64,000 bases of DNA from Laccaria trichodermophora (taxonomy: Eukaryota; Basidiomycota; Agaricomycetes; Agaricales; Hydnangiaceae). The notes beneath the pieces are model-generated. The model was not told the origin of the DNA, searched no databases, and saw nothing but the letters and a program-made list of their open reading frames with translations. Shown piece by piece: positions 41,267 to 53,232 of this stretch (within the stretch, counting starts at the first letter, position 1; every line of letters starts with the position of its first letter). The position numbers and the translations under genes are program-made. Location: positions 2,232,001-2,296,000 of the forward strand of contig JACTVC010000002.1 of assembly GCA_018417955.1 (NCBI GenBank), in the 5' to 3' direction.

Positions 41267-43510
41267 ATGGCCGCCGTCTTGTCCCCGACGGATCCCCTCC
41301 GCAAGGATAGGTATACCTCTCTCGAGGATAATGGCATCAGGCACGTCAGTCGCGTCATCTTCTCAATGCCTTGCCTTACATGGCTGTCACACTTAGCTAC
41401 GCGGCAACGAGTACGGATTGGCGGGAAAAGTACAATGAGGTATACTCGGTGTTTTACACTATATTTTATCTCACTATCCATTCAAGGTACTTGACATGCT
41501 TGTCGAAACCCGCGCTGAACTCGACGACTTTCACCACGCGAGCAAGGAACTGGAGGCTGAACTCGAAAACGAGTTGCAGAGGACGGAAAAGGCACAGCAG
41601 GATCTGAAGGTGAAAGTGGCTAAATCTCAAAATGAACGGGATGAATGGAAGGTGGGCCACAGTTTTCATCAAGCGAAAGCCCCTTTAACATTCCTTAGAC
41701 CAAGTTTATGTCCCTTCAAACTACCCACAACACTACGACGACATCCCTACAACGTGAATTAGATCAATTAAGACAAGAACACCAACAAACTAAAGTTCAC
41801 TTGCGGGAGCTCGAGATGGGCAATGACGATTTAGAAAGAAATGAACGCGCTGTCTCTTCAAGTTTAGCTGACATGGAGGCGAAGTATTCTCGGGCGCTAG
41901 AAGAGAAAATTCTATTAGAACACGAGCTCTTGGAGAAGGCCAACCTGGAGGAAGAAACCCAACGACTCAAGGACGAATTAAGAGGTATCTGCCACATTCA
42001 TTTTTCTTATCATCCAAGTCCTCTCAACTTGAAAATTGCAGATGCCAATGTAGAAATCTCAATTTTGAAGGACCAGCTGGCCTCGTTGTCCACGGAAAAC
42101 GGCTCGTTGAAGAGTCTTTCTGTCCAGTACCCCGCTACGTCCACAGCCTCGGATGACAATCTCCTTAAAACGGCACCCCCTGCCGATCTCGAGCTTGCGG
42201 ATTTGTCGCCGAGTTCTGACAGCGTGAACTCCATGTACTCTACTCCCAAAGCAACACCCTCTTCTCGTTCAACATTCCAATCTACACTGTTCCAGCGCGC
42301 CAGTTTCCAGCAGAACAAGAACAGTCCTCTCCAACCGCTGAAAACGTCTGACATATCTCGTTCGATCACACTTCCGTCCATGTATAGCCCATCTACGTCT
42401 ACTTCGAACTCAACCTCAAGGGTTCCAACCACTCGTGGAACCCCACTGCGGACTATCAGCACAAATTCCGTCATAACGGGAACGTCTTCCAAGAATAAAG
42501 GGGTTCAGATGGTGTCTGAAATGCGCGCACGAGTGAAAAATCTGGAACAAAAAATTCACACTCGAGTTCCGCGATTGAGGATGGCGAGCATCACCGGTCG
42601 TGCCAACACTATGGCCCCGTCCCCTATTCCAGTCTCTGCCAGTTCATCGTCATCAGTATCGAATGCTTCCACAGCTAAGACAAGTTGGGAATCTCAAAGG
42701 AAAAGCGTCGATTCGAGGCGTAGCCAGGATAGTGAAGCAGAACTACAGTCAAGAAAGGACGTCAAAGGAGATTCTTCTGGCTGGGTCTTGATCATGGAGG
42801 ATTCACCTTCGCCGCAACATAACAAGGAAAAAGACCGTCAGAAAGATAGAAGAAGATTGTCAAGCCCAACAGCGCCAACAGCGTTCCGCCCCACTGCCTC
42901 TACGAACGGTCGGGCTCCTTCTCCGTCGCTCAGTACGGGAAGACCCGGTTCCCTTGCGCAGAGCGTTGCAAGCACAGGATTGCGACGTCCTCAGTCCCGC
43001 CTTTCTGCAAATAGCTTGAGCGCTGCGGCCTCCTCACCAACCACGGCCTCACGCCCTGCGACCCCGACCTTTTTACCAGTACCGTCGGGTAGTAGTTTGT
43101 ATGCACCTTCTTCTGGTCTCGGGCTCAAGCGTTCAACGGGTCCAGGAGCACCTAACCCATTTAATCAACTAAAGCGATCTTCATTGGGACAAAGCACCAA
43201 TGCGCCTTCATCGACGGAACGTGAACGCCCGACCACGATGCCTCCGTTGCCACGTTTGGGGTCGAACCCAACCAAACCCGCCAAGGAGGATGTTAAAGCC
43301 CTCCCCGAATTTCTCGGACTCCATACAAATATTACCATGCGACCTCCAAAGCTTCCCACTTCGTCAGGAAACGCGGCTTTGTCGAAAAGTCGGATAGGCC
43401 GACCCAGCAGCACCGGACTATCTGGCAGGAAGAGCAGTGGAGAACCGAATAACGCGCTCGATATCCAGGATTTACGACCAAGGTCGGGAAGTACTACAGG
43501 CGGTAAATAA
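41267..43510 (+). CDS. NudE/NDE1 dynein-regulator homologue
   Basis: A dynein/LIS1 cofactor for nuclear and organelle transport. The N-terminal half is the NudE coiled coil: DWREKYNEVLDMLVETRAEL, DDFHHASKELEAELENELQR, ERDEWKTKFMSLQTTHNTTT, then LEEETQRLKDELRDANVEIS. The C-terminal half is Ser/Pro/Arg-rich and disordered, ending RSGSTTGGK. About 650 aa. Two start models exist. In the chosen one, ATG 41267 plus an 86-nt intron (41311-41396) gives MAAVLSPTDPLRKDSYAATS. The other starts at ATG 41380 (MAVTLSYAATS). The first is preferred because otherwise the upstream ATG would open an overlapping frame. The intron in DELR/DANV is 57 nt with no in-frame stop, so retention would insert 19 residues. 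Confidence 0.85.
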
Positions 43511-43657
43511 TACCTTTTCAGACGACACATTATGATAGTACCTATGTAAAGCAATATCTACGTTCCTTTCGTTTCCTATAAGTATTCACGCACAATGATT
43601 GTTGTATTTAAATTAGACTTGTGTGACAGTGCGTGACTTGCTTCCCCTCCACCAATA

Positions 43658-45279
43658 ATGTCAACACCAAAGCTGTCGTTGGAAGAACGGTCGCTCAATC
43701 ATCAACTTGTTCTCGACGAAGATGAATACACAGCTGCTCTTTCCAAGATTATCGCCCGGGATTTTTTCCCTTCTTTGGTCCATCTGGACGCAACGAACGA
43801 CTACCTGGATGCTCTGCACTCTCAAGACCCCCACTTGATCAATGCCTCAGTTCTCCGTCTCGAGGAAATAAGTGCCACCCCGCTGAATTCCACAAAACGC
43901 AGAGCCCCATATCAGACTCCCTCGCAGACGCCTTTTGGTGGCGGCCCATCGCAAACTCCCCTACGAACACCAAGGGGCGAACCGCCAAACAAGCGGCCGA
44001 AGTATGATAGTGATTTGAGTCTGGATGCATTCCAAGCTCGATACACCTCCGAGGACAATTCAAGTTTTACTCAAATACTGGACGAAGAGAACAGAACGCG
44101 AAAGGAAAAGTGGGGGTGGGCATGGGAGGCACAAAGGCGTGTGGAAGCGCAACAGGAACGTTTAGTGGAACACAGGGAGAAAATGCTTATTGAGGCACCT
44201 CCCGTTCCCGGGGTGAGAGAGAAGTTTATGATTGAGACACCAACACCAGCAGGCCTATTGACAGACGGCACTGAAACGGATAAAGGGGCAGAAGAAGATA
44301 TCGAGAAGGATACGGGCAAGGAATTAATCTTAGCGGATAATGAGGAAGAGCCAGAGGGAGAGCAGGTCGATGTGATGGCTCCAAAGAAAGATACTCGCTC
44401 AGCAGGCGTAGATGGTTGGACATTCAAGGTTCGTGTCTTACTTTTCTCTCACTGATGGTGGGCATTCAACACTTCCTCCAGGCTCGAAACTCCTTGATGT
44501 TCCCTCCAGACGCAGATGTCTCTCCATATCATCAACCGCTGTCATCTGCCCCGACTCACCCCAAAGTCATCAAATATGGCAATACACGTCTCCAAGAACA
44601 CGAACACGAAATCTCGACTCCTCGTTCGTCGGCCCCTCCAAGCCCGACACACAGTCGAATCAAAGCAGCGATCACCGGCACTCCGTGTACGTTCATTACT
44701 ACTTTTCCAGCATTTTCTTCTCATCTTGATCCAGATCACCCCGGTTTGCCTACCGCAAAGGGGTTCCCTCTTGTGCCCACCCTTCCTTCACCCACCCCAT
44801 CTGAACTTGGGCCAGCCGCCATGAAGCAATTGATGACATGGGGTACGCTAGATGCAACTCCTCGCATCATATCCCAGAGCGAAGATCCCCTCCCAGCTCC
44901 CAGCACACCTTTCCACCTTCCTGAGATATCCTCTCGGGAAGCTATTTCTCATAGGTTGTCAAATAATGCGTCCAAAAGCTTACGAGCAAAGGCTGGTTTG
45001 TTAGGCTTGGGACAACATGGACGCCCTTCAGGAATCTCAGTTCCTACTAGGAAGGGCAATATGCCGCCCCCTTCATGGACACCTCGACGATCGGAAGCGG
45101 CAGGGAATCTGACTCCAGCTGCGAGGAGGCTTTTAGAACGGAGCACAATGGGTGCTGCAGCTGCGAAACGAGCCGAGGCCATGGAGAGAGTGGCTGACTG
45201 GCACGGACGTGCAGGAAAGGAGAGGGAACTGAACCGTGTTCGATGGACACCTACTCCCAGTCCCGTTGCTCGCCGATAA
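43658..45279 (+). CDS. ESS2: ESS2/DGCR14 (Bis1) nuclear splicing-associated protein
   Basis: A spliceosome C-complex-associated nuclear protein of the Es2/DGCR14 family. The N-terminal signature LVLDEDEYTAALSKIIARDF, FPSLVHLDATNDYLDAL is clear. SLDAFQARYTSEDNSSFTQI, LDEENRTRKEKWGWAWEAQR, NSLMFPPDADVSPYHQP and the GTPYHPGLPTAKGFPLVPTL...TWGTLDATP block follow. The basic C-terminus is LTPAARRLLERSTMGAAAAKRAEAM as separate short helices, ending RVRWTPTPSPVARR. About 505 aa. Two introns: donor GTTCGT at 44429 and donor GTACGT inside TGTPY. Start ATG at 43658. Confidence 0.93.
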
Positions 45280-45373
45280 CTCTATACTGTATGTGATGCA
45301 AATTGTAACGTATGCTGGATTTCCCAGCTACTTAATTAGAGGCCCAAAATGTGGTAAATATCGTGGATGCAGA

Positions 45374-46307
45374 TCATATTATCCTTCTACGCTTCGAATC
45401 TGGCTCCGTATTATCTTCTTGAACACCCTTGGCTTTTGCCTCTTTGTCCTTCCCCTTCCGGATGTTCACTGAAGCCCCCGACGAAGTTGAAGCTATTGGA
45501 GTCTTTGTCTTCTTTTTGACAACGACACCCTTCAGTACTTTCTTCGGGTCCTTTTTGGCAACAGGTAGAGGCTTCAAAGGTGGCGCTGACTCCGCAACCC
45601 GACCCATTATCGGAGGAGGATTATTAGCAGCGCTTGCTCGAGCAGCTACTGCCCTATCGCATGAATTAAAATCAAAAACATGGGCTGGGAGAACGAGAAG
45701 CATACTCTTTGAAGCCCCTTACTTCCTCGCCGTCTTTTTCTTTACGTTGACGCTCCTCTTCTTCCTGTCGTTCTCTGATAGAATCGAGAAACATAATTTC
45801 ATCCTCTTCCAAAGCTCTGAATTGATTGGCTACGAGGTCGTTTCGTTAGCAGGCAAACGTAACAGCATGCGATGAGTATTTCCCACCGAGCTTGGTCTTT
45901 TCTTCCCATTCTTCTTGCTTTGCAATCTGCTTGAGGTTGAGCGACTACAGAGTATGAGAAGAGGTACAGACGTACCCGATTTGCAGCGAGTTTCTATGCG
46001 TTAGTTATATCGAGACCAACAGAAGGAAGTGAATACAACAAAGAGAATAATGAACCGCAGCGAATTACTCACTTCTGCCAGACTCCTTCCATCGTATGAA
46101 TCTTCTTGTTGCTGAGGAGGCGGTTCTTGACCCAATCTAATTAGAAGAGGTGAGCGGCAAATGTTCCGAAAAAAAAGCAACCTACCGAGCATAGGCCGCC
46201 TTCCACTGCTCGTCTCGTCTCGCTCTTGCTGTGTCTACTTCATCCTGAGAGACGAAGCGAGAGCCAACGATGCCTGTTGAGAGCGACGGGATCATGGATT
46301 CTTCCAT
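45374..46307 (-). CDS. FAM192A/NIP30 (PSME3IP1) N-terminal-domain protein
   Basis: A nuclear protein; the animal homologue binds the PA28-gamma proteasome activator. The N-terminal domain is visible: MEESMIPSLSTGIVGSRFVS, QDEVDTARARRDEQWKAAYA, RLGQEPPPQQQEDSYDGRSL, AEKLAANR and KQEEWEEKTKL...FRALEEDEIMFLDSI. The C-terminus is Lys-rich (PLPVAKKDPKKVLKGVVVKK, KTKTPIASTSSGASVNIRKG) and ends DSKRRRII, a likely nuclear signal. About 240 aa; introns at GTAGGT, GTGAGT, GTACGT and GTGGGA donors. Its start is only 59 bp from the divergent SRF1-like start. Confidence 0.82.
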
Positions 46308-46366
46308 GGTGGATGCAAGGAGAGCTGTGTAATAGTAAATAATTCAGTTCTATACAAGCTACACCC

Positions 46367-47804
46367 ATGTCCAGCTCTTCTCGCCACCAACCTCCTTCTA
46401 TTCCCTCAACCACAAGTCTAAACCAGTCCACTAGTCTACGCAGCGCACGTCGCCCACCACCTCCAGTCACCACAGTCGTTACTTCTCCTCGTTCGTTTCT
46501 ACCCTCCAGAATCATATCAAAAGTCTGAAACACCCTACACTCTATAGCATGGGCTCGCGACGAGCCTCCATCACCTACAGAGAAAGCAGATCACACTATA
46601 CATGGCGCTCATCCAGAATTCCGTCAATCAGATATTGCGTCACTCCAATCCAATGCCTCCAATCCACCGTCTAGATGGTGGACTTTTACCCACCCACGAG
46701 TACGCGACCCCTCCCTTGATATCGACACTGGCCCTCCTAGGCCCGTCAGGAGGAATTTCAGGGATCGCTCAATGTCATGGCTTCCCACTTCTGCGAGCGC
46801 ACGTGAAGGAGCGTCTTTCACTCGTAAAGGGAAGGAAAAAGAGACCGATCCTGGAGAGCATATTCCACCGATTATTCGCCTCCCATCCGAGCCTTCCGCG
46901 CCATATACTTTAGCTCACGCCGTGACGCCTGGTTGGGATATACCATGGTCCTCCCGTCTAGCAGCTCAGGGGCCGTTACGCAATCATGAGAACTCCTACC
47001 CGTTTGAGAATGAAAATGATGAAGATGAGGAAAGTAACAAGGATGTTTCTCTCTGGGGCAAAAGGAAACGGCGGTTTCGTAATTTCATTCTAACCAACAC
47101 CTATGTACCACTGGTAAGCTCATGCCGTCCTTTTCAACGCCCGTATCAACGACTTGTCCTTTCAGTTGTTCCGCTTTATAAACATTGCGTTTACGACCGC
47201 TGCCCTTGGCATGGCCATCCGAATAAGAGAGATCGAGTTGAAGCATAATGCAATGGGAGCCGTAGGCAGCTCACCGTAAGCATCAAACCCGGTCACCTGA
47301 ATAGCGGACTGAAGCGACGCTTCCAGAACCGTAGTCATCATTTTCGCCCCCTTGACTCTTGTGCATGTGATGATTGCGATCTACGTAAGTTGAGGACACT
47401 TTCCTATGGGTCACTGAGCTTACCACTTTGACAAGCTTGAATATTTTGGCCGTCCATTGGGGCTCTGGAGCACATCTGCCAAACTGGCACACACGCTGTC
47501 TGAAGTCTTATTCATCTGCGCATGGTCTGCAGCACTTTCCCTGTGTTTCGATAACTTCTTCACCTCTCTGATTCCCTGTGCCTCGGTTTCGAGCACAGCT
47601 TGGTACAACAAACTTCCCCGACCTCCGAGTCAAATACCAAACAGCGAGGGTTTCATTGGCGATCGAATATGCGACGCCCAACTATCATTAATCTGTCTCG
47701 TTGGCGTTGGGCTCATCGCATACTGCATGAACCTTGTGATCAGTCTTTTTCGTGTCGTTGAAAAGGTTAAATATCATCCTTCAACGTATCCTCGGACCAC
47801 TTAG
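46367..47804 (+). CDS. SRF1-like membrane protein (putative phospholipase D regulator)
   Basis: An integral membrane protein resembling fungal Srf1, which regulates phospholipase D. The N-terminal 200 residues are Ser/Pro-rich and soluble (ARDEPPSPTEKADHTIHGAH, MSWLPTSASAREGASFTRKG). The membrane half begins LWGKRKRRFRNFILTNTYVP, then LLFRFINIAFTTAALGMAIR, VVIIFAPLTLVHVMIAIYLE, YFGRPLGLWSTSAKLAHTL, SEVLFICAWSAALSLCFDN and ICLVGVGLIAYCMNLVISLF: four or five helices. About 420 aa. Reading straight on from the ATG meets a TGA at about 46526; an intron with donor GTTCGT at 46491 and acceptor CTATAG removes it and keeps frame. Family naming is from pattern memory and moderately sure. Confidence 0.65.
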
Positions 47805-47915
47805 CATAGATTTGTGTGTATCATTATGTACTATTCTTAACCTGATTAATCACGAGACCTCAACTCGCCTCTTCGCTTCCAAATTTTAATCAAAATCCCT
47901 CTCAAATCCCAATGA

Positions 47916-49543
47916 ATGCCGACTGGCAACCACGCTGACGTCGAGATGGATACCTTAACACCAACTCACGACCGCGGCTCCGTTCGTGTTGGCGTCTTAC
48001 AGGCCAACTCTGTTGCCCGGGCCCGACAAGACAAGAAGAACTACGCCCTTGGAATCGTATTGCTTCTGTTGGTTGTTTTCCTTTGGACCTCCTCAAACTT
48101 TGTAACCCAGGTAAGCGGTGATTTTTTGTTCCATCCAATCACCTTAGCATCCATTGCCCATAGGACCTTTTTGAGGGTGGATACGAGAAGCCGTTCTTGT
48201 TCGTTTCAATCATCACGCTCAGCTAGCATGGACTCTCATTTACCGTGCAGCGTCACATACATGAACACCAGTGCCTTCTCCTTTTATCTTATACCGTGGC
48301 TTGGGAAGTGGTGGTGGAGCCGTCTCAAGGGAGGGTCAGGCGATCTCAAACCACAAGGGTGAGTATGCCTCAGCGTCCGTCATTGTCGTAAAATAAACCG
48401 GTTCCGTGATGATATCAGGCTGGCTGAAGATTATCAGCCATTAGCAACTGAACCTAGCCACAGTGAAGTTGTAGGGGACAACTTCATGCATCCCTCATTT
48501 CTCATTGGGCTCATTTTGAGCAGCTAGATTCTGCTGATCAAATACCAATATCGGAGTGTAACCTACCCGCCTTAACGGCCAAGGAAACGAGTCATCTCGC
48601 CCTTGTTTTTTGTTTATTATGGTTCGTTGCAAACTGGACTGTCAACGCTTCTCTAGACTATACCAGTGTCGCGAGCGCGACGGTGCTTTCCAGTACGAGT
48701 GGTACGTTCCTTTTTCAATATGACTATACCACTCGATGAAGCGCCCATTAGGCTTCTTTACACTTGGAATTGGTCGTTTGTTTCGAGTGGAAAATTTGAC
48801 AATCATCAAGGTGGCTGCCGTGTTTACCAGGTAGGTTTCAACTGCAGTTCCGTGCTCTACTTGCCGCTGAATTTATGGCGCGCAATTATAGCTTTACCGG
48901 GGTCGTCTTAGTGTCATTGTCCGATTCCAAATCCTCACAACAACCTTCTGGTCCAGCTTCACGCCCCAGCTTACATCAAGTGACCGATCGCTTACCACAT
49001 CCTATCCTGGGGGACACGCTTGCACTGATATCTGCGCTGTTCTACGCGCTATATGTCATTCTACTCAAGGTCCGCATCAAATCCGAATTCAGAGTTGATA
49101 TGCAGCTCTTCTTTGGATTTGTTGGCCTGTTTAGCGTGGTGATATGTTGGCCCGTCGGTCTTGTCCTCCACCTGACTGGCGGAGAGACTTTTGAGCTACC
49201 GAGAGGTGGCAAGGTTTTGACAGGAGTTCTGATCAACGTAAGCCGTGGTCGATATTACATGTTCAAAGAAAAGGGCTAATTCAGACGTTAGATGGCGATC
49301 ACGCTTTCCAGCGATTATCTCTACGTTTTGGCAATGCTGAAGACCACACCTCTCGTCGTTACGGTCGGCCTCAGCCTTACGATACCTCTTGCGGTACTTG
49401 GGGATTTCTTCCGTGGAAAAGATACTCACGCCCAAGTGATCTTTGGAGCGGCTTTAGTCCTAATCAGTTTTATTGCGCTGGGATTGGGAAATGGTAGTGA
49501 AACGGAGGACAATCGTAGACTAGAACATGAAGCCGTAACTTAG
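47916..49543 (+). CDS. DMT-superfamily transporter, SLC35F5/THI74-like
   Basis: A ten-helix drug/metabolite transporter of the SLC35F type (yeast Thi74/YML018C relatives, vacuolar or mitochondrial membrane). The N-terminus is soluble, then NYALGIVLLLLVVFLWTSSN, FVTQ/DLFEGGYEKPF, YMNTSAFSFYLIPWLGKWWW. A hydrophilic loop with YQPLATEPSHSEV follows. Then come LALVFCLLWFVANWTVNASL, DYTSVASATVLSSTSGFFTL, VAAVFTSFTGVVLVSLSDSK, LGDTLALISALFYALYVILL, FFGFVGLFSVVICWPVGLVL, SSDYLYVLAMLKTTPLVVTV and VIFGAALVLISFIALGLGNG. About 430 aa. Introns were set by frame; one uses GTTCGT (48199). The loop intron near 48470-48520 is the least sure. Substrate unknown. Confidence 0.82.
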
Positions 49544-49662
49544 ATGTTGTATATCTGTTATTCTTGCAGGAGCAAGCCAAGCACTGCATTATGAGATCGA
49601 TCAATCTTGTGTATTGAATTTCATACTTGAGTGTGCAGACGATAGTCTATAAATACGAGTCT

Positions 49663-50513
49663 ATGGTGAGCTTGACCCCTTGTGCATCTGTCATTGTCAC
49701 CTCTGATAAATTGTGTAAGCCCAAGGAACGCCCTTCTCGTGCTACTCGCCATCAACCGTCGGTGCAGTTTAGCAAGCGCAAATATGCAGTCCAAGAAAAT
49801 GCAGTTAAGCCAGTGGCTGTTGGTACGGCCGCTGATGTCCCGGTGCGTACGCTGAAAGGCTTCACAGTACGAGCGACGCAGAATACCTTGACCTCTAATA
49901 TAGGGCGACGAGATTCTCCAGTTGATGGTTAGCCCCGACCCGGCGACAAGCCAGGTCCTCAGCAAGAAAGATAAACAAAACTTGAGGCGTGAAGCATTTC
50001 TCCAGAGTACGAGATCACACATGCTGGGCTTTGAACCCATATGACTTTTTTCATCTAGAGTTTGGGCAAGCAAACTCGACATATTCTAAATCCCACAATC
50101 GACGCCTAAAGCGCAAAGCCAAAGAGCAAATCGCGGGTGGCCTTTCACAAATGCAGACCGCTATCGCCGCCCTTGAAGAAGATGACGACCCTACGAAGCA
50201 ACCTACTGAAGTTGACCAGTCTGCAGATGGCCCGAAAGCAAAACGCAATACGAAACGAAGCATGATTGGCGAGGGCAAGGGATCAACCCTCTCAAAATCA
50301 CAGCGAAAGCGCGCACTGTAATTTTTTTCCAGTCTACCAAGATGCTGATCTCACGAAGGAATCGCTTCTCTTCACAGTGAGTTGGAGCGGCTCCGCCATC
50401 CACTTATCCTTCAAAACCCGGAATTTTCATCATCGCCATTCGAGACTATCCGTATTCATGCACAAAATACACTACTCCAACATCAAGTGCCAGAACTTAA
50501 CGTGGACGCCTAA
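49663..50513 (+). CDS. SLX9: SLX9-like ribosome biogenesis protein
   Basis: A nucleolar factor of 18S rRNA/40S maturation. The first exon is ATG alone (49663-49665), then a 54-nt GTGAGC intron and PKERPSRATRHQPSVQFSKR. Later segments are LSKKDKQNLRREAFLQKFGQ, the hallmark YSKSHNRRLKRKAKEQIAGG, LSQMQTAIAALEEDDD, KRSMIGEGKGSTLSKSQRKR, and a last exon ending LLQHQVPELNVDA. About 190 aa. Intron 1 has no stop and a length divisible by three, so retention would add 18 residues. Start choice rests on the usual MPK-basic beginning of the family. Confidence 0.82.
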
Positions 50514-50655
50514 GTCCGAATTGTTTTAGTAGGGAGGTAAACATTATAGATTTAGTACTTGGTTCCGATATAATATCATAACAGCCAACAAAAGAATACA
50601 CTTGTGCCACAAATTTAAAGGCGGGTATAAATCCGCTTAACCAAGAAGTAGCGAG

Positions 50656-53036
50656 CTAGTCTTCGCCCGCTTCCCCACTCATCCCAGCACTCCAGACTGT
50701 ACTGCCGCTGCCTCCAGCACTTTTCCGGCTTCTTCTTCCGAGGCTTCTTGGGGTTATTTCTGTGAAACCTCCACTGGCACCTCGCGCAATTTCTGCACTG
50801 AGGCCCCTCTCGTGCGCATCGAGCGCAGCCAGGGAATTCTCTGCCTCGGCGCGTTCTAGAGCTTCATGAGTAAGACCAGATGAAAATCCTAGTCCAACAT
50901 GAGCATTTCCGGCCAGCTCCGAAGACGAGGTAGATTGATTGGATGAAGCCTCCGAATTGCTTCGCGTCCCAAACAGCGAAATGCGACGGTTGTTATTTGC
51001 CTCCCGGGCTAACGTGGGAGGGAGATGCAGCGGAGATTGGCTAGCGGGTTGTATGCCCATTAGCTTCATTGTGGCATTCAAACGCTCTCTTTCTTTCCTG
51101 TCTTCTTCGTCCTCAAAAGTCTCAAGTTTCCGTGCACCTGTCACGGGACTAGCGCCAGGCTTTAACGTGAGAGGGCGAAGATTCGGCTCTACCTTCTTCT
51201 CGCCAAAAGAAAAAGATTTCCAGTCGAAGGACATGGAACGTCGTTGAGTTTTGGGGTTCGGCGGTTTGGTGAGGTTTGGTGATGTCAATTGAGTGTTGAT
51301 CGCAGGATTGGGGTTAGATGTAGAGCGACCAACAATAACTGATTGCGGTCGAGGTTTAGGCTGAGTTGGCGGGAGTTTCGGGGGAATTGAATGTGGTCCT
51401 GCTGTCGCTGGTGTCCGTGGCTCCTTGTCGTAATCAATTGCTAGAACATGTTCAAATCCCTCTTGCGCAATGATCCGGTCGATGATTTTAGATGCGTATA
51501 AAGACAATGCCTTGTTAGCGTCTTTGAGTGATTTGACTTCGGTTCGCAAGGCGTCAATGTCGTTGCCAGCCTCCGGCAAAAGTGGATCAGAACCAGAAAC
51601 CTTCCGCCCGTCAGTTCCTTTCTTACTTCGTTTTCCTTTAGGCAAAGAACGGTCTCGATCATCGATACTGTCGCTGGTAAGGATGTCTTTGTTCTCTGCG
51701 CGGCCAAGCTCCGCCGCGAGATCGAGTCCTGGGCCAGTAATGGGCAAGTCAGCGAGAGATTCCCCGCGCGGTGCGTTGTTCGACAAAGTACGTTTCCGCC
51801 CTTGTCGGCTCGGGTGGCGAGAACTACGAGATGAAGATGGTAATCCTTGGTCCAAGTCAACACTTTCGTGAAGATACTGGAGAGATTCCCCTGATTCCTC
51901 GTCAACTCGGTCAAGGGTGCTTCGCCCAATACTTCGTAAACTGCCTACATCAGCAGCACTGCCGTCTTCTTGGTCTTCGTCGTCGTCGTCGTCGTCATCA
52001 TCTTCATCATCACTGGTCCTGCTTCCACCGACCTGTTTCATGAGATCAAATTGGCCACTTAGGGTCTTTTCCCGCAAGAGGATCATATAACTTTCGTTTT
52101 CCTCCTGTAGCTCCTGGTTGACACGTTTGAGATCAACGAGCTGTGTTTGCAACAAGACAAGAGTGCTTTGAAGGGACGAATATGAAGTAGACAGAGTAGA
52201 AAGTTCTAGTTTCAAAGCGGTCATTTCAGCGGGTTCATTTTCTGGATCGTTAATATCTTGGGACGGAACCTCAACGTCGGTATGAGATCGTAGAGCATCT
52301 TCCTCAGAGTCCGGCTCAACCTCTGAATCGGGTTCTGCATTTTCTGTGTCAACAGGAGTAAGTGGAGGACCAGAGCGTTTGAGAGCTTGAGTAAGTGATT
52401 GTATGCGAGACTTGAGGTGTTGTTCGTTGTCATAGAAGGCTTGACGTTCTGCTTCAAATGTTGCAGTCTAAGCAAAAATTAACGCACGAAGAATATGCCT
52501 TTGAAGGGAAGATCTAACCTGCTCATTGTACCTTCGTTGCAAATCTCTCTTCTCCTTCTCCAGTTCACGGACTTGTGCCCTCAGCTTCTCTGATATATCT
52601 ATTCGTTGGGCAAGCTCCATCTCGGACCGAGACTGCTCAGCGTATAGCTCATTAACCCTCGCCTCTGCAGTATTGAGAGCCGAAGTTAAATTGTCATTGT
52701 CTGTTGTGAGCCCCGAGATGGTTTGATCCCTGTTCTGCAGTTTGACCAGGAGCTATGTCTTGTTATGAGTGGCAAGGCGAGTTGATAAGACAAAGGACGC
52801 ACCTGTTCCTTCTGATCAGTTTCCTGCTTGAGGGATGCGGAGAGGAATTCGCGGGTCTCCCCATTGATCGCAGGACCTTTAGAAAGAGGTCGACGCGACG
52901 CAGCAGGAGTGAGAGTAGAAGGGGTGCGCGGCGAGGCAGCTGAACGTGCAGTAGCACCACGAGTGATGGGAGATGGTGTTGGGGAAGCAGATGGTGGAGA
53001 GCGCCTTGTCGTGGTCTTTGGAGAGGTCGTCGCCAT
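50656..53036 (-). CDS. Coiled-coil protein with acidic run, unknown function
   Basis: No recognised family. The N-terminus is Ser/Thr/Pro-rich and basic (MATTSPKTTTRRSPPSASPT, ATARSAASPRTPSTLTPAAS). A long coiled coil follows (NGETREFLSASLKQETDQKE, DNDNLTSALNTAEARVNELY, RAQVRELEKEKRDLQRRYNE, LKSRIQSLTQALKR), then an acidic spacer and a second coiled coil (STSYSSLQSTLVLLQTQLVD, LKRVNQELQEENESYMILLR). An aspartate run (DDEDDDDDDDDEDQEDG) leads to a disordered region with a short conserved-looking block IDALRTEVKSLKDANKALSL, YASKIIDRIIAQEGFEHVLA, and a Ser-rich tail ending WSAGMSGEAGED. About 755 aa; introns near 52470-52520 and 52755-52800. The pattern fits a cytoskeletal or transport tether, but that is only inference. 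Divergent from XRCC2-like, 196 bp. Confidence 0.75.
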
Positions 53037-53232
53037 GTTACGGCGTGTAGTAAGTCGTTATGTAAGGTCGTTTCCTGGTGGTTTCTATGGGTAATTTGGC
53101 GTCAAGGCCTTCCACGGCGAGGGAAGAGACTCTGAGGAGATGAGATAGTTGAGAGCACGACCCAGTAGTAAGAGAGACGTCGCTGTGATTTGAGAGGTCG
53201 TGGCGGCTGACTTGGTTGTAATCTATTTATCA

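Noticed and set aside
46518..46530. In-frame TGA in the SRF1-like gene (possible pseudogene or readthrough)
   Set aside because: A 57-nt intron with donor GTTCGT at 46491 and acceptor CTATAG removes the stop and keeps frame; the same donor is used in six other genes here.
51960..52015. GTC/ATC-rich triplet tract in the coiled-coil gene as a microsatellite
   Set aside because: It is the codon run for an acidic Asp stretch within a supported exon; length polymorphism is possible but it is coding.
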